NCBI GenBank assembly: GCA_027019405.1 | Contig: JALUWO010000386.1 | Span: 1 to 64,000 of the forward strand | Length of the DNA: 64,000 bases | DNA from: Candidatus Altimarinota bacterium | GTDB taxonomy: Bacteria > Patescibacteriota > Gracilibacteria > BD1-5 > UBA6164 | Direction of reading: 5' to 3' | Shown here: in pieces, positions 9,672 to 20,338 of the stretch | Numbering within the stretch: position 1 is the first letter of the stretch | How the letters are laid out: every line of letters begins with the position of its first letter | Notes under the pieces: model-generated | Database searches by the model: none | The model's input: the letters and a program-made list of their open reading frames with translations, nothing else | What the model was told of the DNA's origin: nothing | Program-made: the position numbers and the translations under genes

Positions 9672-10808
9672 TTATTTAAAATTTTTACCACAAATAAATC
9701 CACTACTCCAAGCCCATTGTAGATTAAAACCACCAGTTTTTCAAGTCACATCACAAACTTCTCAAATAAAATATAATCATGAGACTTTTTTAGCCATAAA
9801 ATTTTTATCAAGTTCATTTAAATCAATTCATCATCAAGTAGCTTTTGCTTCTTTCCAAGATCTCCAATCTTGTAATCAAAATTCTATTTTTTCTTCATTT
9901 TTAATTTCCTCTTCAAAAAATTTATTTATTTTTTTTGTAGAATTTTTGGGATTTATCTTTAATTCAATTTTTATATTTTCTAAAATATATTTAATTTTTT
10001 CTTGTTCAGCCTCTATTTTTAAACTACTTAAATATTCTCATAAAGCATTTCAAGCATTAAAAACTATTGGTCAACTAATTCAAAAATGTGTAAATAAAAG
10101 TGGTCAAAATTCTCTATAAATTTCTTTTTTATTATCTTTTAAAATCAATTCACAATTCAAACTATTTCAAGACAATTCTTTAAAGTCCTTTTTTGTAACA
10201 AGTCAAACTAAAGCTCTTGTAGGATTAATAATATTTAATCAAAATTGTCTAGCAAAATTATATCATTCTCAAATAGTTCCAACTTGAAAAAAACTTTTTC
10301 ATCAACTTGAAACTATTACATTTTTTGCTTGATATTCTTTTCAATCTTCACAAATAATATTAAAAATATTATTAGCCCCCTCCAAAGGGGGTTGGGAGGA
10401 TTTTTTTATTTTTTTAACATTACTATTACATCTTATTTCACAATTATTTTTTCTAGCCTTTCTTACTAATAAATCAAGTAATTCTTTAGAATCTCAACTT
10501 TTAAGAATTAATCTTCCTCTATCTTCTTCAACTATTTCAATTCAATTCTCAGCAAAAAAACTCTGAATATCCCACTGATTATATTTAGCAAAAACTCAAA
10601 GTAAAAATTTCTTATTCTGTGAAAAATAGTCTCTTTCTGGAACTATATCAATATTACTAACATTTGCTCTTTCTCAACCTGATAAAAGGACTTTTACTCA
10701 AGGATTTTTATTTTTTTCTAAAATCAATTTTTTATAGCTTTTAGGTAAATTACTTCAAACAAAAAGTCATGCTGCTCAAGCTCAAACTATTATTACATCA
10801 TATATCAT
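9672..10808 (-). CDS. BaiN/HI0933-family flavoprotein (NAD(P)/FAD-dependent oxidoreductase)
   Basis: 378 residues. The N-terminal dinucleotide fold has the GxGxxG motif VGAGAAG (most glycines TGA), then the family block GGGRANVSN. The C-terminus carries the family signature GEVCDVTGKTGGFNLQWAWSSG. These FAD proteins are widespread and their reaction is usually unknown. The start overlaps the upstream YigZ-like gene by 1 nt (TAATG), so the two are translationally coupled. A palindromic mini-repeat is embedded in the middle (SSQPPLEGAN), in a loop before IFNIICEDG. Confidence 0.9.
10374..10402 (-). repeat. Palindromic mini-repeat, copy D (short subtype, in frame)
   Basis: GCCCCCTCCAAAGGGGG core with a TTGGGAGGATT tail, inside the flavoprotein gene, read SSQPPLEGA. 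Shares the CCCCCTTT-type core with copy E. Confidence 0.75.
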
Positions 10809-11230
10809 TAAAATTCTTTTTTATGTTTTAAAATTTTTTTTGTAGCATTTATTACATTTTTAAATCTATCAGCATTTAAATGAATTCATCAAAAATATCT
10901 AGTAACAATAACAATAGTATTTACCATATTATCTCTTTGTAATTCTCTTAAAATACAATTTCAAGCTCAAGTTTCTCAATCATCATTTTTTCATTCTAAA
11001 ATACTTCAATTATCTAATTTCATTCTATATGCATAACTATTATGAGTAGCTTTTTTAAAATATTTATCAGATAATAAAAATCATATAAATTCTTTAATTT
11101 CTTCTTTTTTTTCTATATATCATCATACAACTGTATATTTACTTTTTCTATCAATAATTATATTTTGTAATACTTTTCTTTTATATGATAAAATATAATT
11201 TTTTTCTAAATCTAAACTTAATTTTTGCAT
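10808..11230 (-). CDS. YigZ/IMPACT-family (UPF0029) protein
   Basis: 140 residues covering the IMPACT N-terminal domain: ATHNSYAYR, DDGETGAGNCIL and VTRYFGGIHLNADRF are family signatures, with TGA at the conserved glycines. The C-terminal domain of E. coli YigZ (about 200 residues) is missing, so this is a minimal version. The family is linked to translation control and proline-peptide handling but its bacterial function is uncertain. Its stop overlaps the start of the flavoprotein gene. Confidence 0.85.
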
Positions 11231-11242
11231 ATAATAATTTTC

Positions 11243-12211
11243 TTAATTAAATTTTTCTTCCCACCATTTATCATCCATTATTCATTCTGATAATGTTAAA
11301 AATGCTTTTTTAACAAGCTGCACTTTTAAAAATAACTTTTTATCTGTTTTTATTCTTTCTTTCAAAGAATTATAATTTAATATTAATTCTTCTGCAACTG
11401 TAGCTTGATCCTCTGAAACATTTTCTTTTCAATAATTTCTTGCAAATCATACAACTCTTTTATCAATATCTTTATATAAATATTTTTTATTTTGTGTTTT
11501 TCTAATTTTAAACCATTCATCAAAATCATCATAATATTCCATTGCTTGATGATATAATTCATGATCAAAAGAATATATTAAATCTTCTCTAGATAAATAA
11601 ATATTATTATCTAAATGAGTTTTAAATCATCATAATACATCTTTATTTCAATATTGATCTTCTTTATAAAAATATTCTAAAATAAAAATTCATTCCAATT
11701 TTATATTTTTTATATAATTGATAGGATAAAAATCTAATAATTTTTTTAATTTTAAAATTATATTATTAGATATTATTTTTCATAATCATCTTCAAAAAAT
11801 TCATGCTGATATTGAATAAATATCATCAGTAATCAATTTAATTTCTATTCAATATTCTTTTTCTAAATATTCTTTTTCTTTAATCTTCTTCTCTAAATAA
11901 TCTTTAAAAAAATTAAAATCATTAATAATTTTAAAAAATTCTTCATCATCAATTTTTTTTCATAATAAATCATTATCAACAATTGCTTCAAACAATTTAA
12001 AAGGATTATATAATATAGATTTATCAAACTTAGAATATTTTAATAAATCATATTCCAACATATCTATAAAATCTATAATTTTATCTGAATTATTTCCATC
12101 TAATTCATATGATATTTTTTGCAAAAAATTAATAAATTTTTTTTTATCATCATTATTTACAAATTCTATGTAAGAATATTTACTTAATATTTCTTTTATT
12201 TTTTTATTCAT
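11243..12211 (-). CDS. Hypothetical protein with HExxH motif
   Basis: 322 residues, highly charged, mostly helical, no signal peptide. About residue 212, SFDHELYHQAMEYYDDF contains HELYH, a zinc-protease HExxH pattern. A downstream SEDQATVAEELILNY helix could supply a third ligand. No wider family recognised. It overlaps the upstream GIY-YIG gene by 8 nt. A role in defence or proteolysis is possible but unsupported. Confidence 0.6.
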
Positions 12212-12458
12212 TAATATTATTTATTAATAATATTTTCTCTTCTTTTTTCATTTTTTTAATCTCCATTTCTCTCTTTGTTGCTTCACTTCTATTGTATCAA
12301 TCTTCATAATATACAAGTTTAACTGGTTTTCTAGACAAAGTATATTTTGCTCATCATAATATTTTTCAATTATGTTGTCTAATTCTTCTATCTAAATCTG
12401 TTGTTATTCATGTATATAAAGTATCATCTCTGCATTTAACAATATAAACTTTATACAT
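12204..12458 (-). CDS. GIY-YIG domain protein (YhbQ/UPF0213-like)
   Basis: 84 residues, a single stand-alone GIY-YIG domain: VYIVKC, then LYTGITTDLDRRIRQHN, and WYNRSEATKREMEIKK with the catalytic Glu. The GIY half is changed to VYI, as is common in this group. Small proteins of this kind may be structure-specific nucleases; their biological role is unclear. Overlaps the next gene by 8 nt. Confidence 0.85.
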
Positions 12459-12460
12459 AA

Positions 12461-12979
12461 TTAATATTTTAATTTATCAATTATAGCTAAAGCAAATTCT
12501 TCTACAGCTTCTGGTCAACTTCAAGTAATGATATTTCAATCAACAACAACATTTTTCTTTTCATACAAAGATCCTGATTCTTTTGCTAAATAATCTAAAT
12601 TATTATCCCAATTTGCTCAAGTAAACTTTTTATTTTTCATTACTCACCAAGATAATAAATTCCTTGGTGCTGCACATATTGAAGCTACAATTTTTCATGC
12701 TCATAAATGATTCTTTGTCATATATTGTAAAGTTTCATTATCTCTATAATTTAAACTTCATAATCATCAAACAAAAACTATAGCATCAAATATATCATTT
12801 TTATAATCAACTATCATTCCAGATGATGATACTTCAAAACCAAATCTTCAATAACTTATAGTTTCAGTAGAAGTAGTAGTAACTTGACACACAAGTTTTT
12901 GTTCAAAAAAAGCTTTTGGAACAATATATTCTAAATCTCTAAATTCTTTTGGTGCTAAAACCATTAATATTTTTATCAT
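12461..12979 (-). CDS. DJ-1/PfpI-family protein
   Basis: 172 residues. The nucleophile elbow VASICAAPRNL carries the conserved Cys, and FVGGLGSLNYRDN resembles the family's GG strand-turn. Family members include glyoxalase/deglycase-type enzymes and chaperone-like stress proteins. The family Glu that polarises the Cys would be near the N-terminus and is not certain. First gene of a five-gene minus-strand run to 9672. Confidence 0.85.
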
Positions 12980-13213
12980 AATTTTATAATTATAAAACTA
13001 AAATCATCTAAACTTATTATAATAATTTATTAAAAAATTCTAACTTATTTTCTATATTTTAGATTTAAAATACAAACAAAAATATTTAGATTTTTAGGAT
13101 TTTTTTGCATAGTAAAAGTGCTTAAAATGGTGATTTGAAGAAGAAAAAGGAGAGGGAAGATTTTTAGGAGGGAGTTTCATGAGATTAATTAATTTTACTC
13201 AGTATAGTATATT
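12980..13213. other. Intergenic region with G-rich patch
   Basis: No gene supported. A 60-bp patch at about 13120-13185 is purine-rich and GC-richer than anything near it, with AGGAGG-like runs. It contains only a 21-codon ORF (13127-13192). Function unknown; possibly a decayed gene end. Confidence 0.4.
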
Positions 13214-14932
13214 TTAAATTTTTACTAGTCTAATTAAAGAAAAGTATAACAATATATGAAATAATCTATTTGAAATATCTTTACTATAAAAATGATTTAT
13301 TTCTATTCAATGGGCTAAATTATTTCTTAAATTCCATCCCTCAACCATAGTTAATATTAATCTAAAATATAATTCAAAGTCAGCTCATCTTGATTTAAAT
13401 ATATTTTTTATTATTCAACTTTTAATAAGATAATCTAATGATTTATACTCTATTTTACCATTTTTATAATTAAGTATTGTTATCCCCATTATTTCATTTA
13501 ATTTTCTAAATGACTTCTCTATAAAAGGAATAGCCATAAAATTAAACTCTAAATAATTTCATTTATAATAATTATCAAATATTTTTTTTATAAATTTTTC
13601 ATCATCTTCTTCATACAAACTATTTTGCATAAAGTCCTTTACTAAATCATTTATTTTATATATTTTTATAAACTTTTTCAATACCTCTTCAATAAAAATA
13701 GAACTTATATGTAAATCTTGAGTAATTTGTTGATATAGATTTCAATCATAATCTTCTTCTATTCATCAAATAATATGTACAGGAAAACCATTTTTATCTA
13801 ATATTTTTTTACTTATCATATATTGAAATGGGTATTTTTTCACTAAATCATCTAATAACTCTTTACTTTGTTTTTTATTTATAATAAATCCAATACAAAT
13901 TCTTTGAATAATACTATCATTATCTTTAAAAAAATAATCTACATAATCCTTCATTTCCTTATCTGTAATTTTAAAAGATGTTTCTATATTTTTATAATTT
14001 ATAGAAGTTTCTTTATTTTTCTTTTGATAATCATTTATAATAATATTTTTTTCATATTTTATAGACTGATATTTTTGATATATAGTAAATATATTTATTA
14101 GTTCCTGAAAATAATTGGAAATTAATAATCAATCTTTACTATCATTTATAATTTTATAACTTACTTCTTTTATTCTTGATAATACTCTTAATAAATTATC
14201 TACATCCTTATTATAATATTTAGCTAATTTTTCTCAACAAAATTTTATTAAATAAATATCATTTAACTTATTTAATTTACTTTCTAAATCATCTATTATA
14301 ATTTTTTCAAGTTTTTCATCTAATTCTATTTTTTTATTATTAATTAAATAATCAAAACTAAATCACCATAATCAAGGCTTATCATCAATAGTAATACTTT
14401 TTTCATAATTAATAATTATTTGAAATATATTCCTATATTCATCTACTTTATTTATAGAAATAATTACACTTAATAATCTTTTTAAAATATCTTTTCAATC
14501 TAAATCAGTAAATACTTTTTCTTTTATAGCTTCTATTCAAGTTTTAATTAAGCTTATAATATTTTTATAATCAACTTTATTTCAAGTAATGTTTTCTTCT
14601 AAATCATAAATTAAATCTAAATATCTAAATTTTAAAAATAAATTATCAGTTTCTTTTGCTCTTTTTTTCCAATATTTTATTGTTTCACTAGTTATATAAC
14701 CTTTTCAAGGGCTTTCAGTAAAAGTTCAATCATCATTTCTTAATATAACATAAGGTCAATAGTTAGTTCACCAATTTGATAATTTATCATAACTTACATG
14801 TAATTGAAAAGCTAGATATTCATTCAATATAATCTTGTTTTTTAATTTATCATCAAGTTTATTCTTTATAATTCAAGCTAAATCATAATATTGATTTCAA
14901 TTATATCTTTCTATTTTTTCAATTATATTCAT
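13214..14932 (-). CDS. DUF4209-like protein
   Basis: 572 residues, cytoplasmic, helical and Lys/Ile-rich. The C-terminus has GNLRNNLAHGIEIN, close to the RNxxxH motif of DUF4209-type and HEPN-like proteins. In HEPN proteins the R and H are RNase catalytic residues. The rest lacks recognisable motifs. It sits next to the AbiE toxin-antitoxin pair, which makes a defence role worth considering (inference). Confidence 0.55.
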
Positions 14933-15056
14933 AATATTTTTTAAAATTTTTATTTAAATAATACTCCCTATCTAATAAAAATCAATATATTTAATCTAGT
15001 CTTTTTTAACTAAAATAATCCCTACAGTATCTTCAAATCACCCTATAATTTTTCTT

Positions 15057-15725
15057 CTATTCAAAATCTACCTTAAATTTCAAAATTCAAATTAATTCTT
15101 TTAACAATTTTGTTTTCACAAATTGCTTTTGTTTTTCTCAAGATAAAACTTCTCATAATCAGTCTAAAATTTTATAATTTTCTCATAAACTTTCTAATTT
15201 TTTAATTATTTCTTTAAAAACTTCTTTTCTAGTTTTTCAAGTTCTTTCAAAAATTAAATCATTATTTAAACTAAAATTATTTTTAAAGAAAAAATAAACA
15301 TCATAAATATCTCTATTTGCATTTCTTTCTAATAAAGCAACTAGTTTATTTGAAAAAATTGTAGATTTATCTTGAGTTAAAATATCAGTTCAATAAAAAT
15401 TTTTTATCTCATAATTATTATTTTTCCAAATATTTCTGCTTATATCAATTTTTATATTCACATCATTATCTCAATAAGATAATTTTAGATTATATTTTCA
15501 CTTTTTAACTTGACCATATTTTTTTAAAATTTTAATAATTTCTAAATCAATATTTTCAAAATCTTTAACTAAATCAAAATCAAGATCTGTAGAAAATCTA
15601 TCAAGCTGATAAAGAAAATAACAAGCTGTCCCCCCTTTAAAAGCAAGATATTTCCAAAGTTCACTATTAAATATATCTTGCAATATATCATACATTATCT
15701 TTCTATGTAAATCTTTATTTAGCAT
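15057..15725 (-). CDS. abiEii: AbiEii toxin, nucleotidyltransferase family
   Basis: 222 residues. The nucleotidyltransferase motif is clear: FKGGTACYFLY, then RFSTDLDFDL (about residues 29-51). Later motifs include KIDISRN and NKLVALLERNANRDIYD, matching AbiEii/MNT toxins. Known relatives are cytotoxic NTases, some of which transfer nucleotides to tRNA acceptor ends; the antitoxin represses the operon. Its start lies within the end of abiEi (11-nt overlap), the normal type IV toxin-antitoxin layout. Confidence 0.9.
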
Positions 15726-16281
15726 AATTTTGTCTTAATTTTTTAACTTCTAAAATAACTCTTTTATTATTATAAATTTTTGAAATTTCTTCCATTTTTT
15801 CAAAATCAACTTCACTTAAATCATCAAAATAATAATTTTTTGAAAGATAAATTCTATCACAAATAGCTCTTTCTTTAGTTGCAATTATATAATATTTTCT
15901 ATGCTCTAAACCTAATTGATTAAGTAAAACTGAATCTTTTATTTTAAAATATTTAAAAATATTTTCTTGGACTTTTTTTTGTAAATTATCATCACTAACT
16001 AAAAAAAATTCATCATAATACTGAAAAATAATTCACTCTTTTTTTAAAACTGTTTCTAAAGAAACATAAGATTTTTTCTTTATTTTACAGGCTAACTCAA
16101 AAATATCATAATCTTTTAAAACATAAATTCAATAATAAATTTTTTGTAAAAATCATTTATTTTTTTCCCTATACAAAAATTTATCTAAAGCATACTTACT
16201 ATTTAGATTAAGAATTCTTTCTAAATCTTTTTTTGTAAAAACAGTTTTTTTAGAATTTAGTATTTTTGTATAATTATTCAT
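15715..16281 (-). CDS. abiEi: AbiEi antitoxin, winged-helix transcriptional regulator
   Basis: 188 residues, immediately upstream of and overlapping abiEii. The N-terminal part (FTKKDLERILN...YALDKFLYREKNKGFLQKI) looks like the AbiEi winged helix. The later YVSLETVLKKEGII, YIIATKERAICDRIYL and FDDLSEVDF blocks match the antitoxin domain. It is expected to repress the operon; an inverted repeat at 16299-16312 is a candidate operator. Confidence 0.85.
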
Positions 16282-16298
16282 ATTTTTCCTTTAAAATT

Positions 16299-16312
16299 AG
16301 ACTTATATGTCT
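16299..16312. promoter_or_regulatory. Candidate AbiEi operator
   Basis: Inverted repeat AGACTTATATGTCT, 18 bp upstream of the abiEi start. AbiEi proteins are known to bind inverted repeats in their own promoter. Position and symmetry are seen; binding is inferred. Confidence 0.45.
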
Positions 16313-16356
16313 TATTATATAGGAAATTTAATAAAATTCAAAATTTTATAACAAAA

Positions 16357-16382
16357 AATAAAAAGCAATAAATTGCTTTTTA
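16357..16382 (-). terminator. Terminator after the alkyladenine glycosylase gene
   Basis: AAAAAGCAAT/ATTGCTTTTT hairpin overlapping the stop of the gene at 16380-16883. Confidence 0.7.
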
Positions 16383-16883
16383 AAACTCTCAAACAAATCT
16401 CCATAATTTATCAGTAGCCTTTTTTATTCAAATTCTTCAAGTTTTTCTAATATTAATTACTTTTATATTTTTATCAAAAATTTCTATTTTTTGTGAATTA
16501 ATTAAATCTTCTCAATTAAAACTTTTATCAATTCAAAAAAACTTTGTTAACTTTCAAGGTCAATCATAAACTTTTTTAGTTTCAAAATCAATAATTCATC
16601 TTATCAAAACAGCTCAAGGTTTAGTTTTATCACTAGTAAAATTTAAACAATAATGCATTCAATAAATCAAGTAAACATAAACTTTTCCAAAACTATCATA
16701 CATTAAACTATTTCTAGGAGTCTTTTTAAGATAAGCATGACTAGCTTTATCACAAAGTCATTTATATGCTTCAGTTTCAAAAATAATCCCTTGTTTCTCT
16801 CAAACTTTTATCAATTTTCAAATCAGATTTTTTGCTACATTTTCAGAATCTCCTTCAAAAAATTTTTTATCTAATTTTTGCAT
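16380..16883 (-). CDS. DNA-3-methyladenine glycosylase (AAG/MPG family)
   Basis: 167 residues, slightly short for the family (about 190-230). Family blocks: ETEAYKG (catalytic Glu region), DKASHAYLKKTPRNSLMY, YVYLIYGMHYCLN (intercalating Tyr region) and AVLIRGI. It removes alkylated and deaminated purines from DNA to start base-excision repair. It heads toward the AbiE genes and follows yaaA closely, in a run that also includes another glycosylase (18873-19574). Confidence 0.9.
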
Positions 16884-16889
16884 ATGTTT

Positions 16890-17612
16890 CTAATTATTAA
16901 TGATATTTACATCAATTATATTTCAATTTTCAATAATATTTCATCAAAATTTTTTATAATCTAAAATATTATTCTCACAAATATTTTTAATCCATTCTCA
17001 TTTAATTTTTTTAACTCAATGACTAATTTTTTTTCAATCAGGTTTTAAAAAATTTATATTTATAACTTTTATTCAAGAATTTATTATCTTTTCTAACTTC
17101 TTTTTATGTCTATTACAATTTGTAGCTAGTCAAATAAGTTTTGCATAATTTATTGGTAATAAATTAACAATATAATCTGGTTTTAATTCTATAATTTTAT
17201 CTGGTATCTTATCCCACCAAAACTTATATAAATCTGCTTTTTCTAAAGGTAATTTATAATTTCCTACCTTATCAAGAATTTTTACAATCCCATACATTCA
17301 AGAAAAAATCAAAAAATTGTCTTCAAAGAATTTTTTTCAAGATACACTCATAGAATTATAATCAATAGCTGAATACATAACTCAAGAATATCTATTTATA
17401 GCTTCTATAAATTCTTTTTGTTTTCATTCACATAAAGTCTTATTTAACACTAATCCTTCTTCAAATCTTTTTCAAATGCATTTCAAATCTTTTTTAGTAA
17501 CATTTGAAGCTATCTGACAAGGTTTTTCAAAATTAAAACTAAGTTCTTCTTTACTATATTCTCATCAAGAAGTTTTTCACTCACTTGGTGGTAATAAAAA
17601 TAATATTTTCAT
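16890..17612 (-). CDS. yaaA: YaaA/DUF328-family peroxide-stress protein
   Basis: 240 residues. N-terminal ILFLLPPSEGKTSGG, then YSGVMYSAIDY, FLIFSGMYGIVKILDKVGNYKL and IVNLLPINYAKL are characteristic of the YaaA family. E. coli YaaA lowers intracellular iron during peroxide stress and binds DNA; here a similar oxidative-stress role would fit the adjacent DNA glycosylase gene, 6 bp downstream. Function in this lineage is inferred. Confidence 0.85.
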
Positions 17613-17636
17613 TTATTATTATATTATTAAATTAAT

Positions 17637-18146
17637 CTAATACTTTATCAAACTAATAATTTTTTTATCTCAAAATTTTACCCTTCAATTTAAAAATTCT
17701 AATTCAATCACAAAATTCAAACTTTCTACAATTCAACCTAATTTTTCTATTAAATCAATTGCTGCTTTTGCAGATCATCCTGTAGCAAGTAAATCATCAA
17801 CTATTGCAATTTTTTCTCAAGGATTTATAGCATTTTTTTGAATTTCAAAAGTATTACTTCAATATTCTAAATCATAACTTATTTCTTCACACTCTCAAGG
17901 AAGTTTTCATTTTTTTCTAAGCATTATAAATGGAATTTTCATTTTATAAGCTAGAATACTTCAAAAAATAAATCATCTTGCATCAAGTCATACAATTTTA
18001 TCTATTTTTCAAGCATTAGCTATTTCAAAAGAATTAATAACAAAATCTAAGGCCTCAATATTTTCTAAAATTGGTGACATATCTTTAAAATTAATTCCTT
18101 GCTTTGGAAAATCAGGAATTTCTGAAATATATTTTTTTAGGTCCAT
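17637..18146 (-). CDS. apt: Adenine phosphoribosyltransferase
   Basis: 169 residues, usual length. It salvages adenine to AMP using PRPP. N-terminal KYISEIPDFPKQGINFKDMSPI is typical of Apt, and IAIVDDLLATGGSA is the PRPP-binding loop with two acidic residues and TGG. I start at M-D-L-K (18146) rather than the upstream ATG at 18227, because the extra 27 residues are hydrophobic and not part of the family. Purine salvage fits a host-dependent lifestyle. Confidence 0.92.
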
Positions 18147-18216
18147 AATAATTATTTTATATATAAACATAATTATTATAATAAAAAAAATAAAAACTCT
18201 AAATTTATTAGAATTT

Positions 18217-18807
18217 TTATTTTTCATTAGTAATTTTACTATGATAATATAAAATAGTTTTTACTGACTGTTTAGTAAATATCTTTGATGCATCTTGTTT
18301 TGCAGCAAATACCATCCTTTCTTTAGATTCATTATATCTTCTAAATCTATTAAAAACAGAATGAAAAGTATTACAATATTTATTAAAATAATCTAAATCT
18401 CACATATTTAAATCATGTTGTGAAAGTTCTTTAGTAGAATTATTAATCCTCCAATCTAACTTTTTTTTCATAAAATTATAAGAATGATGCCTAAAAACAA
18501 TTATTCATCAATTATTTGATTCTAAAAAATCTGAAAAAATTTTTTCTTCATCAATTATACTATAATATAAATCTTTATTAGTTAAATTCCAATAAACTAA
18601 TAAACTTAAAAAATGCCTATCAAAAACACAATTATTCTCTAAATTTAATGTTTTTGTAATATATTCCCAATCATTTATATTATCAATATCTCATAAAACA
18701 CTAGAAACCATATCTTTTGTAATAAGTTTTAATCATAACTCTTTACTAAGTTTCTTAGTTATTGATGATTTTCATGTTAAATCTAATCATTCTAAAACTA
18801 TATTCAT
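18217..18807 (-). CDS. Thymidylate-kinase-like P-loop kinase
   Basis: 196 residues. The N-terminus MNIVLEGLDLTGKSS matches the dTMP/deoxynucleoside-kinase P-loop GxDxTGKS. FDRHFLSLLVYG resembles the DR-containing substrate motif. The C-terminal half is not typical of TMK, and the exact substrate (dTMP or a deoxynucleoside) is uncertain. Upstream of apt; both handle nucleotides. Confidence 0.7.
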
Positions 18808-18872
18808 ACTAATTGATAAAATATTATTTATTATATTTTATTATTATAAATAATATTTATAAAAAATCAATA

Positions 18873-19574
18873 CTATTTCATTAACTCATTATAATTCACC
18901 CACAAAATTGCATCTAAATGTAAAAGAGGAATATTTAATTTTTCACTTAAATTTATATAAAATTCTTTTATTTCTTTTTTATTTATTATTTCTTTATTTT
19001 TATATTTTTTATATAAATTTTCTAATCTACTATCAATAGGAATCATCAAATTTTTTGGAAAATATTCTAAATAAGAAAATACATTTCTTGCTCAATAAGA
19101 AAATATTTTTACAGCAAAAACTATTGTTTTAGCCTCTATTTTTTGATTCATAACTTTAGATAAATCTAAAGCTAATTTATCCATATTTTTATAATAATAT
19201 TCAAAACTTCTTATATCTCCTTCAAAGGGGGCTAGGGGAGCTAATTTTTTAACTCTTTTTAATTTAGTTTCTATAAATCTCTTATTATTTTTACTTGCAG
19301 GCAAAAATTCTTCAAAAAAAGTATATATTTCAGAAAAATTAGCAAAATTTTTATTTTCTAAAAAACTAGAAAACTCCTCCCAATAATCTTCTCATTTTCA
19401 GCTTAATTGGTAACTTATTAAAGCATTAGTTATTATTAAAAATAAGTAATTTTCATTACTCATTTTTTTACTTTTATATAGTTTTTTTAAAGCTAAAAAT
19501 TGTCTATCTTTTTGTTCAAAATTTATAGCATCTTTTATAGTATATTTTTTTAATTTATTATATAATTTATCCAT
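18873..19574 (-). CDS. AGOG-type DNA N-glycosylase/lyase
   Basis: 233 residues. The C-terminal half has the AGOG helix-hairpin-helix region: KIEAKTIVFAVKIFSYGARN (Lys of KT is the lyase candidate) and MIPIDSRLENLY (Asp). AGOG enzymes remove 8-oxoguanine from DNA and were first known from archaea. An in-frame palindromic mini-repeat adds LAPLAPFEGD (about residues 110-120) between the two halves. Start overlaps the rsmE end by 8 nt. Family assigned from motifs by eye. Confidence 0.7.
19214..19246 (-). repeat. Palindromic mini-repeat, copy E (short subtype, in frame)
   Basis: CTCCTTCAAAGGGGG core then CTAGGGGAGCTAA, inside the AGOG-type glycosylase gene, read LAPLAPFEGD. Confidence 0.75.
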
Positions 19575-20289
19575 TTAGATTATTTTGTATTAGATAAAAA
19601 GCACTAGAAATTCAAGCAAGTTCAGTTCTTAAAATTCTTTCTCATAAATATAAGCTTTTAAAATTATTTCTTCAAAATTTCCATATTTCATCATCATCAA
19701 ATCATCCCTCTGGTCAGATAAATAAGTTTATAATATTTCAAGAATTTACTTTTATATCTTTTAAATTTTTTGATTCATTATTTTTAGTATGTAGAAAATA
19801 ACTTTCTCACTCTAAATTAATAAAATTTGGTTTTTCTCAAATAATTAAATTAGGAATAATATTTCTTCCACATTGTTCAACTGCCTCTTTTATTATTTTA
19901 TTTAGCCTTTCTATTCTTTTCTCAGATATAACTAATTTTTGACTTCTATTAGCTCTAAAAAATAAAAAATTAGTTATTCATATTTGAGTTCAATTTTTTA
20001 TTATAGATTCTATTTTATCCATTTTATTTGGAATAGACTGAAATAAATTTAATTCAAAATCTATTTCAGAATTCTTTTTTATTCTATCAACTTGTTGTAA
20101 GAAGATTTTTGTTTTTGTGATTTCTTTTATTTCAAATACATAATCCCATAAATCCTTTCCATCAAATAATATAATTTTATCACCAATTTTAGTTCTTAAA
20201 ACTCTTGATATTTGATGAATCAAATCTTTATCTTCTAAAATAAAATTAAAATTTGTAGTATTTAAATCTTCTAAATAAAATCTTTGCAT
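19567..20289 (-). CDS. rsmE: 16S rRNA m3U1498 methyltransferase
   Basis: 240 residues. N-terminal PUA-like part (MQRFYL, HQISRVLRTKIGDKIILFDGK). The SPOUT knot follows: FIGPEGGFDDDEI and SLYLGERILRTELAGISSAFY, the SAM-binding signatures of RsmE. Glycines of these motifs are partly TGA. Start is the first ATG, after the terminator of the upstream acs gene. Confidence 0.95.
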
Positions 20290-20290
20290 A

Positions 20291-20334
20291 AAAAAACTTA
20301 TAAAATAATTTACAATATTTTATAAGTTTTTTAT
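20291..20334 (-). terminator. Terminator after the acetyl-CoA synthetase gene
   Basis: AAAACTTATAAAATA and complement form a long stem with T-run on the minus strand; it lies between the ADP-forming synthetase stop and the rsmE start. Confidence 0.75.
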
Positions 20335-20338
20335 TTTT

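Noticed and set aside
13127..13192. 21-codon basic ORF with AGGAGG-like bases
   Set aside because: Too short, the purine-rich bases lie inside it rather than before it, no terminator, no family.
18147..18227. Upstream extension of apt to the ATG at 18227
   Set aside because: Adds a hydrophobic 27-residue stretch foreign to a cytosolic enzyme; the internal ATG at 18146 matches the family start.
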